Shown here in pieces: positions 1-8,716 of a stretch of DNA of 64,000 bases; positions within the stretch are counted from its first letter, which is position 1; each line of letters opens with the position of its first letter. A program made the position numbers and the translations under genes. The notes below the pieces were generated by a model. It had not been told where the DNA came from and did no database searches. It saw nothing but the letters and a program-made list of their open reading frames with translations. This stretch comes from JAPYWM01 sp964489015. Lineage in GTDB: Bacteria > Bacteroidota > Bacteroidia > SpSt-205. The stretch spans positions 1 to 64,000 of the forward strand of contig CAZAXD010000001.1 of NCBI GenBank assembly GCA_964489015.1, written 5' to 3'.

Positions 1-2715
1 GGCGGCGGGGGAGGGGCCTTCGCTGTATTCTTGTGGAATAACGGAACGAATGGCGTCATCCGGGACTGTCCTCTGTCAGTTGGTGATCCAGGAAATGGAG
101 CGCCCGGCTCGCTAGGCGGCAATGGTGGGCAAGGCGGGGAAGGTGGCTGCGGCGGGGGTAGTGCGGGCTCTCCCTGTCAGCGCTTCTGTGGCGCGCCCCC
201 GCGACCTGACAATAGCTGTGGGGCCGGCTGCCAAGGCGGCGCCGGTGGTAATGGCGGTCGTGGCGGCAATGGCGGCCAAGGTGGTAAAGGCGGTGATGGT
301 AGCAGCGGCATCGCTCAGCCCCTCTATCAAAACCTGGCCGGCTCTCCCCCCCTCGTCTCTAATGCCTTCGTAGCGACGGAGCCGCCTATCCAAATCCAAA
401 ACCCCATCTGCTCGCATTCCGAGTTGATCTTCACGGTAACGAATGCCGATCCTCTTACCCAGTACGAGTGGGCTTTTGGGGCGGATGCGCAGCCACTTTT
501 TGCCAATACGCCTACTGCTACAGCGGTATTTACGGTGCCCGGCTTCAAGACTATCATTCTACGGGTCAATGGCGTGCCTTTCCGTTATACGCTGACGGTT
601 TCCCCTACCCAGCCGGGGGTAGTGCCAGCGATCCAGCCGCAAACGGCGCTTCCCGTTTGCCAAGGGGCTACGGCTACCTTTTCGGCTAACCTCACCAATC
701 CCGCTAATCGCCCTATTCAAGATTATGAATGGCAGCTCACAGGCCCTATCAATGTAGGACCTGTAACAGGAGCTACTACCAGTACCTTCACCACACCGCC
801 GCTTACGCAGCTTGGCACTTACAAGGTTTATCTGCGGGTGCGTTCAGACTGCTGCGGCTGGAGCCTGCGCGACTCGCTTAGCTTCGATGTGATTCCCACC
901 CAGACTATGACGGCTCAGCTCATTGCGGCGCCGTCAGCCGTCTGCGAGGGGGCACCTATTAGCTTTACAGTAATCGCGGGCAACGTCGGCGCTACGCCCA
1001 CGTATGTCTGGCGTAAAAATGGGAATACCATTCCCGGTGCGACGGGCGACTCCTACACCGATCCTAATCCTCAAAATGGCGATACCTACGTCGTAGAAGT
1101 CGCTTCTAGCCTTCCCTGTATCAGCAATAGCCCTCTCCAGACCAATCCTGTCACGGTTACTGTATTCCCACTGCCTCAGCTTGCTTGTCAGAGCCCACTC
1201 ACCGGTTATTTAGGTTCGCCGGTGACCTTTAGCCTAGACGCCAACAATGCGGCGCAGCTCACACCGCCTTTCACGTATACGATTGCGTTAGGCAATGGCT
1301 TCTCGGTCAACGGACAGGCTACAAGTCTGCCCATTACGGAAACGGCCAATTATGGTGGATCAGGCTCGTATACGGCGATTATCACCCTGACCGATGCCAA
1401 TGGCTGTCGGGCTCAGTGTAATGTGCAAGTCAACATAGCCGCTTCCCCGCCTCCCACGGTAGATTTTACCGTCGATAGACAAGAGGCGTGTGACCAGCTT
1501 ACCGCGACCTTTACGGCGGTGCCGGCGGCCGATGAGTACCGCTGGGACTTTGGCGACGGTACGCCGCCTCTCGTTACCACCCAAAATCCTGTCCAACACA
1601 CCTACAACCAGCCAGGTTACTATACCGTTCGTCTAGGGGCGCGCTTTGGCGGCACCTGGCTCACCGTAGAAAAGGTACACTTTATCCGGGTATACCGAAC
1701 CCCCTCACCTCAAATCGGCCTTCTCTCCGTCGCTTGCGAAAACCAGCCTATTCAGTTCGCGGATGTTGGCCAAGATGGCTATCAGTATCTCTGGTCCTTT
1801 GGGGACGGGCAAACCAGCACGCAGCCCGGCCCTCAGCATATATACGCTGCTTCGGGCACTTACACAGTTACGCTGACGGCTTGGAGTCACAACCGAGTCT
1901 GCTCCACCACGGTACAACGTACGGTTACGGTCGTCCGACGGCCCATAGCGGACTGGACTATTCCTATTACGGAAGGCTGTGCGCCTTTTACGCTTAGCGT
2001 GCTCAATAATGCCAATCCAAACGGAGCTGTCATCTCTAGCACCATTTGGGTCTGGGGAGATGGGAGCCGAGATACTGTTAGTGGGGCGGGTAATGGCCTC
2101 CACACCTATGCAGCCGCAGGCAGTTATCCGCTGTGGATGATCGTCCTTAGCGCAGATGGCTGCGCCGACACGCTAGAGACGACAATTCTTGTATATCCGA
2201 GGCCACAGGCAGACTTTTCCCCAAGGCAGGTCACCCAGCGTCAGCCCCAGACACAGGTCACCTTCACCGATCAATCGCAGGGCGCTTCGAGTTATTTCTG
2301 GGACTTTGGGAATGGGGTGACTACCACCGAGCCCAGCTTCACGACCGAGTATCCCAATCCTGGCACTTATTCAGTGCTGTTTGTGGCTCGGAATGATCAG
2401 GGCTGTACTGATACTGCTCGCGGCACCGTGATCATTGAGCCAGGACTAGATATTTTCATCCCGAATGTCTTTACGCCCAATAGCGACGGCATCAACGATG
2501 AGTGGGTCATCCGCACAAGCGGCATTCCATATCAGGTATGGGTTTATGACCGCTGGGGTAATCTCGTTTTTGAGGGGAGTAGCAGTCGCCTTTGGAATGG
2601 TCGCAACCGCAATAGCCAAGAGTGTCCTGAAGGCGCTTACACCTACAAGCTCGTAGCAACCCTCCCAGATAATATGAGCTTTACGCGCAGTGGCACGGTG
2701 ACCCTCCTCCGTTAG
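1..2715 (+). CDS. Giant secreted PKD-repeat adhesin-like protein with T9SS type B sorting domain (5' partial)
   Basis: The reading frame is open to the left edge, so the true start lies outside the window; 904 residues are visible. Residues 1-110 are glycine-rich with GGN/GGQ/GGK triplets. Ig-like/PKD modules follow, with recognisable PKD cores WDFGDG near residue 515, WSFGDG near 597, WVWGDG near 682 and WDFGNG near 765. From about residue 818 comes the gliding-motility-associated C-terminal domain (NVFTPNSDGINDEW, then YDRWGNLVF and WNG), which in this phylum sends proteins across the outer membrane by T9SS as type B cargo. It is probably a cell-surface or matrix protein involved in adhesion; the ligand is unknown. 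It ends 15 nt before the convergent hydrolase gene. Confidence 0.88.
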   Translation, partial: GGGGGAFAVFLWNNGTNGVIRDCPLSVGDPGNGAPGSLGGNGGQGGEGGCGGGSAGSPCQRFCGAPPRPDNSCGAGCQGGAGGNGGRGGNGGQGGKGGDGSSGIAQPLYQNLAGSPPLVSNAFVATEPPIQIQNPICSHSELIFTVTNADPLTQYEWAFGADAQPLFANTPTATAVFTVPGFKTIILRVNGVPFRYTLTVSPTQPGVVPAIQPQTALPVCQGATATFSANLTNPANRPIQDYEWQLTGPINVGPVTGATTSTFTTPPLTQLGTYKVYLRVRSDCCGWSLRDSLSFDVIPTQTMTAQLIAAPSAVCEGAPISFTVIAGNVGATPTYVWRKNGNTIPGATGDSYTDPNPQNGDTYVVEVASSLPCISNSPLQTNPVTVTVFPLPQLACQSPLTGYLGSPVTFSLDANNAAQLTPPFTYTIALGNGFSVNGQATSLPITETANYGGSGSYTAIITLTDANGCRAQCNVQVNIAASPPPTVDFTVDRQEACDQLTATFTAVPAADEYRWDFGDGTPPLVTTQNPVQHTYNQPGYYTVRLGARFGGTWLTVEKVHFIRVYRTPSPQIGLLSVACENQPIQFADVGQDGYQYLWSFGDGQTSTQPGPQHIYAASGTYTVTLTAWSHNRVCSTTVQRTVTVVRRPIADWTIPITEGCAPFTLSVLNNANPNGAVISSTIWVWGDGSRDTVSGAGNGLHTYAAAGSYPLWMIVLSADGCADTLETTILVYPRPQADFSPRQVTQRQPQTQVTFTDQSQGASSYFWDFGNGVTTTEPSFTTEYPNPGTYSVLFVARNDQGCTDTARGTVIIEPGLDIFIPNVFTPNSDGINDEWVIRTSGIPYQVWVYDRWGNLVFEGSSSRLWNGRNRNSQECPEGAYTYKLVATLPDNMSFTRSGTVTLLR

Positions 2716-2730
2716 CTCTTTTTGGCTACT

Positions 2731-3870
2731 CTATAAATGCAGCAGGAGCGGAGCCGTGAAGAGCCGCCCTTCTCTCGTGCAAGCTCGGACCCAGTATAAA
2801 CCCGTTCTCCAATCGTCCCACCTCAGGTAGTGTACGCCCACCTCTATCCTGTCCCAATGACCTAGGATCTGGCCTAAGGGATTCATAAGCTGAATCGTAT
2901 GCCAAGGCGTCTTAGTCTCTAAAATGAGTTCTTTACGGGCTGGGTCAGGGTAAATCCGCAGTAGGCCCGAATCGCGATTCAGCAAAGTCGTCGTGCCGCA
3001 TGTGCGCTGATAGGTGTAGTGGGCGTGCTGGATACGACTTAGGAAGAGAGAGAGTGCATTCGCATCGCCCTTGAGGTGGTGATCTAAATAAGGCCGCAAG
3101 ACGGCCATGGTCCGGGCAAGCTGCTCTTCTCGCGTGATGGTAGGTTGGGGGCTGGTCGTACTTTCGCCAAAGCTGCAGTTGAAGTTGTAATTAGCAAAGT
3201 AGCAGTGGCCCCCGCCCTTGATCGTGACCAGCGTCTTACAGCTACTGAGACAACTGTCATACATGCGAATCTGATGAGCGCTAGGTGGAGTGACGCCATC
3301 ATTTTCCCCAGCCAAGAATAATATGGGGACCGTCACGTGCTTTGCAGCATGGATGGCGGAGGGACTGGTTTCCGCCGCCGCAAAGTTGAAGACGACCGTG
3401 ACATTTGTATAGTTCTGAGCCGCAAGCACGGAGGCGCCTCCGCCCATGGAATGGCCTGCTATGGCACTCGTTCCACTTAGACGCTGATATAAAAACGAAC
3501 TGCTACTACTGCCTTCGGAGAGAATTTTCTCATTGAGAAATCGTAGGTCGAGCGCAAAGTTTTGATGGCTTGGGCTAAAGCCGGATTCAGTCCGCGGTAG
3601 CGCTACAACGTAACCGACCCGCGCTAGGCTATCCCACAGCCACTGATAAGCCTCCCAACTCATCACAAATCCATGGGCAAATACGACGAGGGGAAAGCTA
3701 CCGTTGGCAACGGGGACATTATCACCTGCCGAGAGAGCGGGGTAGTAGAGCTCGGTAAGGATTGGTCTATTTGAACGGCTAGGGTCCGTATAGGTTAGGC
3801 TTCGATGCCCTATAGCATAAGGCTGGGCCCAACTGATTATGGCCCCTGCTAACCAAAGTAAACATCGCAT
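2731..3870 (-). CDS. Secreted alpha/beta hydrolase (dienelactone hydrolase/chlorophyllase-like) with T9SS type A tail
   Basis: The 379-residue protein opens with a short signal peptide (MRCLLWLAGAIISWAQ). The hydrolase fold shows the oxyanion segment FAHGF (about 65), the nucleophile elbow GHSMGGG (Ser141), a candidate acid in GENDG (Asp191) and a candidate base in GGGHCYF (His222). The nearest families are chlorophyllase/PAF-acetylhydrolase-like lipases. Residues from about 305 (LLRIYPDPARKEL onward, ending in a GLYWVRA strand) look like a T9SS type A C-terminal domain, so the enzyme is probably surface-exposed or released. A TAACTTTG box at 3875-3882 sits 4 nt upstream of the ATG, supporting this start. 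The substrate is not predictable. Confidence 0.82.
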   Translation of the reverse strand: MRCLLWLAGAIISWAQPYAIGHRSLTYTDPSRSNRPILTELYYPALSAGDNVPVANGSFPLVVFAHGFVMSWEAYQWLWDSLARVGYVVALPRTESGFSPSHQNFALDLRFLNEKILSEGSSSSSFLYQRLSGTSAIAGHSMGGGASVLAAQNYTNVTVVFNFAAAETSPSAIHAAKHVTVPILFLAGENDGVTPPSAHQIRMYDSCLSSCKTLVTIKGGGHCYFANYNFNCSFGESTTSPQPTITREEQLARTMAVLRPYLDHHLKGDANALSLFLSRIQHAHYTYQRTCGTTTLLNRDSGLLRIYPDPARKELILETKTPWHTIQLMNPLGQILGHWDRIEVGVHYLRWDDWRTGLYWVRACTREGRLFTAPLLLHL

Positions 3871-3874
3871 CTCA

Positions 3875-3882
3875 CAAAGTTA
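3875..3882 (-). promoter_or_regulatory. Promoter box TAACTTTG for the secreted hydrolase
   Basis: TAnnTTTG-type minus-7 box, 4 nt before the ATG at 3870; the transcript would be leaderless. Confidence 0.6.
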
Positions 3883-3904
3883 TGATTCGACTTTAAACGG
3901 AAAA

Positions 3905-3927
3905 GGGGCAAGCCAAAAGCTTGCCCC
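3905..3927 (-). terminator. Intrinsic terminator of ahcY
   Basis: A perfect 9-bp stem (GGGGCAAGC with its complement) around a 5-nt loop lies just after the ahcY stop. On the minus strand it is followed by a short T run (TTTT). Confidence 0.7.
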
Positions 3928-3949
3928 TATAGAGAGTGGCTGGAACGGC

Positions 3950-5257
3950 TTAGTAGCGGTACCACTCTGGCTTGTAGGGACCTTCGACAGGCACGCCGAT
4001 GTAGGCGGCTTGCTCAGGTGTGAGCTCGTCGAGCTCGGCGCCAAGCTTGGCCAGGTGGAGGTGGGCAACCATCTCATCCAGATGCTTAGGCAGCGTGTAA
4101 ACTTGATTTTCGTACTGCTCACTGCGGGTCCAGAGCTCGATCTGGGCCAAGACTTGATTGGAGAAGGAACAGGACATTACAAAGGAAGGGTGGCCTTCCG
4201 CACAGGCTAGATTCATGAGGCGCCCTTCTGCTAAGAGGATGATTTCCTTGCCTTCGACGTTGTACACATCGACATACGGCTTGATGGTGTACTTGGTCTG
4301 GCCGTAGTTTTTATTGAGCCAAGCCACGTCGATCTCGAGGTCGAAATGGCCAATATTCCCAACGATGGTCTTATCTTTCATGGCGAGGAAGTGGCGGCCG
4401 ACGACGATGTCACGATTGCCAGTAGCTGTAATGACAATATCCGCCAGGCGCACGGCGTTGTCCATCTTCATGACGCGGAAGCCATCCATGACCGCTTGCA
4501 AGGCGCAGATAGGGTCGATCTCCGTTACGATGACTTGCGCGCCGGCACCCGCAAAGGCTTGAGCCGTTCCCGCCCCTACATCCCCGTACCCCGCTACGAC
4601 GACCGTTTTACCGGCGATCATAATCCCCGTTGCGCGGCGAACTGCGTCAACGGCGGATTCTCGGCACCCGTAAATATTGTCAAATTTGGACTTAGTAACC
4701 GAGTCATTGACGTTGATAGCGGGGAAAGGCAGCAGCCCCTTCACTGCGTACTCGTATAAACGGCGAACGCCGGTAGTAGTTTCTTCGGAGACGCCGCGCA
4801 CGTGCTTGGCCAGATCGGGATATTTCTCGATAATGAGCTGAGTTAGGTCCCCGCCATCGTCGAGGATCATATTGAGCGGGCGGTCTGAGCTCCCAAAGAA
4901 GAGCGTCTGCTCAATGCACCACCAGTACTCTTCGTCGGTCTGACCTTTCCAAGCAAAGACCGGGATGCCCGCCGCGGCAATCGCAGCGGCGGCATGATCT
5001 TGCGTGGAAAAGGGATTGCAAGAGGACCAGCGTACTTCGGCTCCTAACTCCACGAGGGTTTCAATGAGCACAGCTGTTTCGATCGTCATGTGCAAGCAGC
5101 CGGCGATCCGAGCGCCCTTTAGGGGTTTACTGTGACGATAACGTTCCCGGATCGCCATCAGCCCTGGCATCTCGGCTTCAGCGAGGCGAATCTCGCGACG
5201 GCCCCATTCCGCTAAGGAGAGGTCTGCTACCTTGAAATCTTGCGTGGTCGTTAGCAT
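3950..5257 (-). CDS. ahcY: Adenosylhomocysteinase
   Basis: S-adenosylhomocysteine hydrolase: NAD-dependent reversible cleavage of SAH to adenosine and homocysteine, which removes the product of methyl transfers. The 435 residues show the family hallmarks: the segment [11 protein letters not shown] with the catalytic lysine, the NAD-binding [11 protein letters not shown] glycine loop, and the C-terminal KPEWYRY. Length matches the bacterial family. An in-frame TTG lies upstream at 5269, but it falls inside the promoter box 5267-5274, so ATG 5257 is the start. It is transcribed alone, divergent from holB, with a terminator after it. Confidence 0.97.
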   Translation of the reverse strand: MLTTTQDFKVADLSLAEWGRREIRLAEAEMPGLMAIRERYRHSKPLKGARIAGCLHMTIETAVLIETLVELGAEVRWSSCNPFSTQDHAAAAIAAAGIPVFAWKGQTDEEYWWCIEQTLFFGSSDRPLNMILDDGGDLTQLIIEKYPDLAKHVRGVSEETTTGVRRLYEYAVKGLLPFPAINVNDSVTKSKFDNIYGCRESAVDAVRRATGIMIAGKTVVVAGYGDVGAGTAQAFAGAGAQVIVTEIDPICALQAVMDGFRVMKMDNAVRLADIVITATGNRDIVVGRHFLAMKDKTIVGNIGHFDLEIDVAWLNKNYGQTKYTIKPYVDVYNVEGKEIILLAEGRLMNLACAEGHPSFVMSCSFSNQVLAQIELWTRSEQYENQVYTLPKHLDEMVAHLHLAKLGAELDELTPEQAAYIGVPVEGPYKPEWYRY

Positions 5258-5266
5258 AACTCTAGG

Positions 5267-5274
5267 CAAAGGTA
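5267..5274 (-). promoter_or_regulatory. Promoter box TACCTTTG for ahcY
   Basis: Exact TAnnTTTG match, 9 nt before ATG 5257. Confidence 0.65.
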
Positions 5275-5325
5275 CAAAGGCTCTAACAAATTACGCTGTC
5301 TAAAATTCCTTTACTTCGTTTGCCA

Positions 5326-6333
5326 ATGCAGGTGCTAGAGCTAGAACGCATTCGGATGCGCTGGGAACGGATGCGGATGTCCGGTCGCATTCCTCAGGCG
5401 ATGCTGTGGGTGGGACCTGAAGGAATCGGTAAGACCGCCCTAGCTTGGTGGGCAACGCAGTCCCTGCTCTGCACGGGGGACACGCCCCCCTGTGGCCATT
5501 GCCCTGCTTGTCAAAAAGTCAAGGTCCTCCAGCATCCTGACCTATACTTGCTGCCGCCTGCGCCCGCTCAAGTCTCCTTGGAGGACGCGGCCGTGGCTCT
5601 TAGACAGGCTTTGCTCGAAAATCCTTACCTGTCGCTGACTCAGTATGACGCCTTAGTCAAAGGTAGTGGTAGCCTTAGCGTGGAGAGTGTGCGTAGGCTT
5701 CATAGCCACTTAGCGCTAACGTCAGCGGAAGGCAGTTGGCGAGTCGTGTGGTTCTGGCATGCTGAACGCCTCACCCGCCAAGCCGCTAATGCGTTTCTCA
5801 AGCTCGTCGAAGAGCCGCCCGCTCAGACGTTCTTTCTGTTTTTGACGACGCGTTTAGAGGCATTACCGGCGACTATCCGCTCGCGGTCGGTGCTCTGGCG
5901 CATTTCGCCGTTATCGGCTGAGACCCTGCTGGCTCAGCCGGGTGCAACGCCTCTGCTCGTCTCTTTAGCAGAAGGCAGTCTGGCTCGCTTGCAGTTTCTA
6001 CTTGCACCCACTGGTGCCCAAGGCCTCGATACCCTGCGTCAATGGCTAGGCTGGTGCTTGCGCCCGCAGCCCCAAGTCGACCCTAATCCCCTCTTGGAAG
6101 CCCTACAAAAATCGCCGGATTTGCTAGCCCTTTTAGAAGTCGCTATCAGCCTTGTGCGGCAGCACCCGAATCTCTCACCGCTTCAAAAGACCTATGCCAT
6201 CGATCTGCTCCTTAGGACTATCGATGAGCTACAGGCCAATCTGCAGGTCACGCTCGTCCTTCGTCAGCTTACGACTCAGTTGGCGACCGAATGGGCAAAG
6301 CCGATACCTAAGTGGTCATTTTGGTTGGGGTGA
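5326..6333 (+). CDS. holB: DNA polymerase III subunit delta' (clamp loader)
   Basis: 335 residues. The N-terminal AAA+ region has a Walker A-like GPEGIGKTAL and a four-cysteine zinc module (CTGDTPPCGHCPAC), and the SRx sensor (TIRSRS) lies in the expected place, as in delta'/gamma-type clamp-loader ATPases. The family loads the beta sliding clamp at the replication fork. It is shorter than DnaX and lacks its tail, so delta' is the better call. An in-frame TTG at 5320 exists; ATG 5326 is chosen as the normal start. The upstream box is degenerate (TACTTCGT at 5312-5319, 6 nt before the ATG). The 3' end overlaps the convergent GT2 gene by 18 nt. Confidence 0.88.
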   Translation: MQVLELERIRMRWERMRMSGRIPQAMLWVGPEGIGKTALAWWATQSLLCTGDTPPCGHCPACQKVKVLQHPDLYLLPPAPAQVSLEDAAVALRQALLENPYLSLTQYDALVKGSGSLSVESVRRLHSHLALTSAEGSWRVVWFWHAERLTRQAANAFLKLVEEPPAQTFFLFLTTRLEALPATIRSRSVLWRISPLSAETLLAQPGATPLLVSLAEGSLARLQFLLAPTGAQGLDTLRQWLGWCLRPQPQVDPNPLLEALQKSPDLLALLEVAISLVRQHPNLSPLQKTYAIDLLLRTIDELQANLQVTLVLRQLTTQLATEWAKPIPKWSFWLG

Positions 6334-7089
6334 AGCGGCAGGAGACAGGATAGGGGAGGCCTTATGCCAGCGTCTTCGCTGCATGCGTAGCCACCACACC
6401 CCCCAGATCGCCTCGCGAATAACGGCAGAGCTCATTTTAGAGCGGCCTGCCGCCCTCTCTACAAAGACAATCGGTACTTCGACCAAGCGCGCGCCGAGAA
6501 CGTACGCCTTGTACTTCATCTCGATCTGAAAGGCATAGCCCCGAAAGCGAATTGGTCCTAACCCCAAAATCCGCTCTAGGAGCTGCCGACGGTAGCCCAT
6601 AAAGCCCGCCGTCGGGTCCTTGACAGGCAATCCCGTCAGAGCCCGCACGTACCAGCTTGCGCCATAACTCAGTAAGATTCGACTAAGGGGCCAGTTTACT
6701 ACAGTGATCCCATGCACGTAGCGCGAGCCGATCGCCAAATCCGCTTCTTGTAAAGCCTGCGCTAGCCGCTCTAGGTCGCTCGGCGCATGGCTAAAGTCCG
6801 CGTCGATCTCATAAATGTACTCTGCTGGTGTATGCGCAAGTACCCACCGAAAGCCCGCTTCATAGGCCCGACCCAGCCCCTCTTTTCGCTGACGTACCAG
6901 CAGCTCGATAGGTGTCTCAGGGTGTTGCGCACAAAACTGCCGAACCAGTTGCGCCGTGCCATCCGGTGAGTTGTCATCCACCACCAAGACGCCAGGTGCA
7001 AGTGCTAAAGCTTGCAGAGTCTGAAGCATGCGCTCGATATTCTCCGCCTCGTTGTAGGTAGGCAGGATGACCCAATGCTTAGGCAGCAT
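6316..7089 (-). CDS. Polyprenol-phosphate mannosyltransferase-like GT2 glycosyltransferase
   Basis: 257 residues of the dolichol/polyprenol-phosphate mannose synthase group: LPTYNEAENIERML at the N terminus, VVDDNSPDGTA, and the metal-binding EIDADFSHAP region. No C-terminal membrane pair is seen, as in single-domain Ppm1-like enzymes. It probably transfers a hexose from a nucleotide sugar to a lipid phosphate at the inner face of the membrane. ATG 7089 overlaps the end of the ABC exporter gene by 11 nt; an alternative start at 7119 would overlap by 41 nt. It is the last gene of a minus-strand operon. Confidence 0.88.
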   Translation of the reverse strand: MLPKHWVILPTYNEAENIERMLQTLQALALAPGVLVVDDNSPDGTAQLVRQFCAQHPETPIELLVRQRKEGLGRAYEAGFRWVLAHTPAEYIYEIDADFSHAPSDLERLAQALQEADLAIGSRYVHGITVVNWPLSRILLSYGASWYVRALTGLPVKDPTAGFMGYRRQLLERILGLGPIRFRGYAFQIEMKYKAYVLGARLVEVPIVFVERAAGRSKMSSAVIREAIWGVWWLRMQRRRWHKASPILSPAASPQPK

Positions 7090-8716
7090 GTGACCTGAGA
7101 ATAACGAGCACGCGATCACGGTAAGCCTGGGCCTCTGGTCTGTGCGAGATCAGGAGTACGATAGCCTCGTGAGCCAGAGCTCGCAGGCTCTGATATATAA
7201 GCTTTTCACTTTCGGGGTCTAGTCGGGCCGTGGGCTCGTCTAAGAGCCATAAGCTGGGGCGACGCAGGGAGGCCCGCCACAAGGCGATGAGTTGACGCTG
7301 TCCCGCCGAGAGGTTTTGGCCCCCCGTGCTTATCCTCATGTCCAAGGACCAATCTTGCAAAGGAATGCCAATAAGTCGGGCCGCTTCTCTTATCTGGCTG
7401 GTTGTAAAAGGTTCGTAGAGGGTGAGGTTTTCTAGCAAGGTGCCCTCAAAAAGGACAGGCTCCTGTGGAATATAAGCTATTTCCTGGCGAAGGCGCGCTT
7501 TATCCCAAGCCGTGATCGAAACCCCCCCATATACGATCTCGCCCGCCTGCGGCTGGTAATAGCCCAAAAGCAGATAAAAGAAGGTACTCTTTCCGCTGCC
7601 CGTTGGAGCCGAGAGGGCAATCACTTCACCGGGCTTAGCCTGAAAGGATAAATCTCGTAGCACGGGATGAGCCGGGTCATAACCGAAGCGCAGGCCACGT
7701 ACTTCGAGCTGGTAAGGCCGCGGCCCGGCTGGGATTTGACCCTGAACTGCTTCCATGTGTGGATTATCTAATAAGCGAAAAATGCGCTCGCTACTTACAA
7801 TGCCCATCTGTAAGCTATTTACCTGATCAGCCAAAACGCGAAAGGGGCGAAAAAAAAGCTGTAAGTATAAGCTAAACGCGACAAGGGTCCCCATGCTAGT
7901 TTGTCCTTCTACGAGCCGATAGCTTCCCAAGGTGAGGACAGCGGTCATGCCTACGACCGTGACGAGATCCATGGCCGGAAAGAAAAAGCTGAAGTACCCA
8001 ATCGTGCGCCGGTAGCTTTTGTAAAAGAGCTGATTGAGGCGGTGGAAGCGTCTAAGTAGTTGGGAGTCTAAATACAGGGCCCAAGAAAGCTCGCGTGTGC
8101 GTAAAAATTCGTGGAGATAAGCATTCATGAGACTGATATAGTGGCGCACCCGTGCAAAGCTTTGCCGAATCCGCAGGGAAAAGTATCGTGAGATCAATAG
8201 TCCTAGTGGCATGATCCCAAGGGTTGCTAGGGCTAGGACGGGGTCGAGCAGAAACATGAGGCTAATCAGTACGGCCAGCTGGAGCAATTCGCCAGCTATG
8301 ACGAGGAGCGTTTCTGAGAGGGTCGACTGCAAGGTTTGGGTATCCGTCAGGAGACGCGTATAAAGTAAGCCTGCCGGGTAGCGCTCTAGCGCCGGGATAC
8401 TGAGCCTCAGTACTTTCCTAAAAAGCTGGAGTCGTAGACGGTGAATAAGGTCCCAGGCTAAGCGCTGGGTAGCCAAGATCTGCCACCGCTGTACTAAAGG
8501 ATGTATCAGCGTGACCAGGAGGATAATCCCACCCCAGAACCAGAAAGCTGTAAGGTCTTTTTGGCGAATGGGGTGGTCGATCATGTAACGGTATAAGTAA
8601 GGGCGAAGGGGTTGGAGCGCCGAGGCTAATAATACCAAGGAAAAAGCGCCTGCTATGAGGCCTGGCCGTCTCGCCATCTCCCTAAGGAGGCGGTATACGA
8701 CCTGCCTGCTTTTCAT
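7079..8716 (-). CDS. ABC transporter, fused permease and ATPase (exporter type)
   Basis: 545 residues. The N-terminal part has about six membrane segments (type I exporter fold). The C-terminal nucleotide-binding domain has Walker A SAPTGSGKST, signature LSAGQRQLI and Walker B LWLLDEP. This half-transporter architecture (MsbA/MdlB-like) works as a dimer; the substrate, possibly a lipid or drug, cannot be read from sequence. ATG 8716 overlaps the stop of the carboxypeptidase gene as ATGA, which argues against the longer upstream start at 8815 and implies translational coupling. Confidence 0.9.
   Translation of the reverse strand: MKSRQVVYRLLREMARRPGLIAGAFSLVLLASALQPLRPYLYRYMIDHPIRQKDLTAFWFWGGIILLVTLIHPLVQRWQILATQRLAWDLIHRLRLQLFRKVLRLSIPALERYPAGLLYTRLLTDTQTLQSTLSETLLVIAGELLQLAVLISLMFLLDPVLALATLGIMPLGLLISRYFSLRIRQSFARVRHYISLMNAYLHEFLRTRELSWALYLDSQLLRRFHRLNQLFYKSYRRTIGYFSFFFPAMDLVTVVGMTAVLTLGSYRLVEGQTSMGTLVAFSLYLQLFFRPFRVLADQVNSLQMGIVSSERIFRLLDNPHMEAVQGQIPAGPRPYQLEVRGLRFGYDPAHPVLRDLSFQAKPGEVIALSAPTGSGKSTFFYLLLGYYQPQAGEIVYGGVSITAWDKARLRQEIAYIPQEPVLFEGTLLENLTLYEPFTTSQIREAARLIGIPLQDWSLDMRISTGGQNLSAGQRQLIALWRASLRRPSLWLLDEPTARLDPESEKLIYQSLRALAHEAIVLLISHRPEAQAYRDRVLVILRSHAA

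Noticed and set aside
112..417. Antisense frames in the glycine-rich start of the PKD gene
   Set aside because: They arise because GGX codons leave the reverse frames free of stops; no motif, no promoter box.
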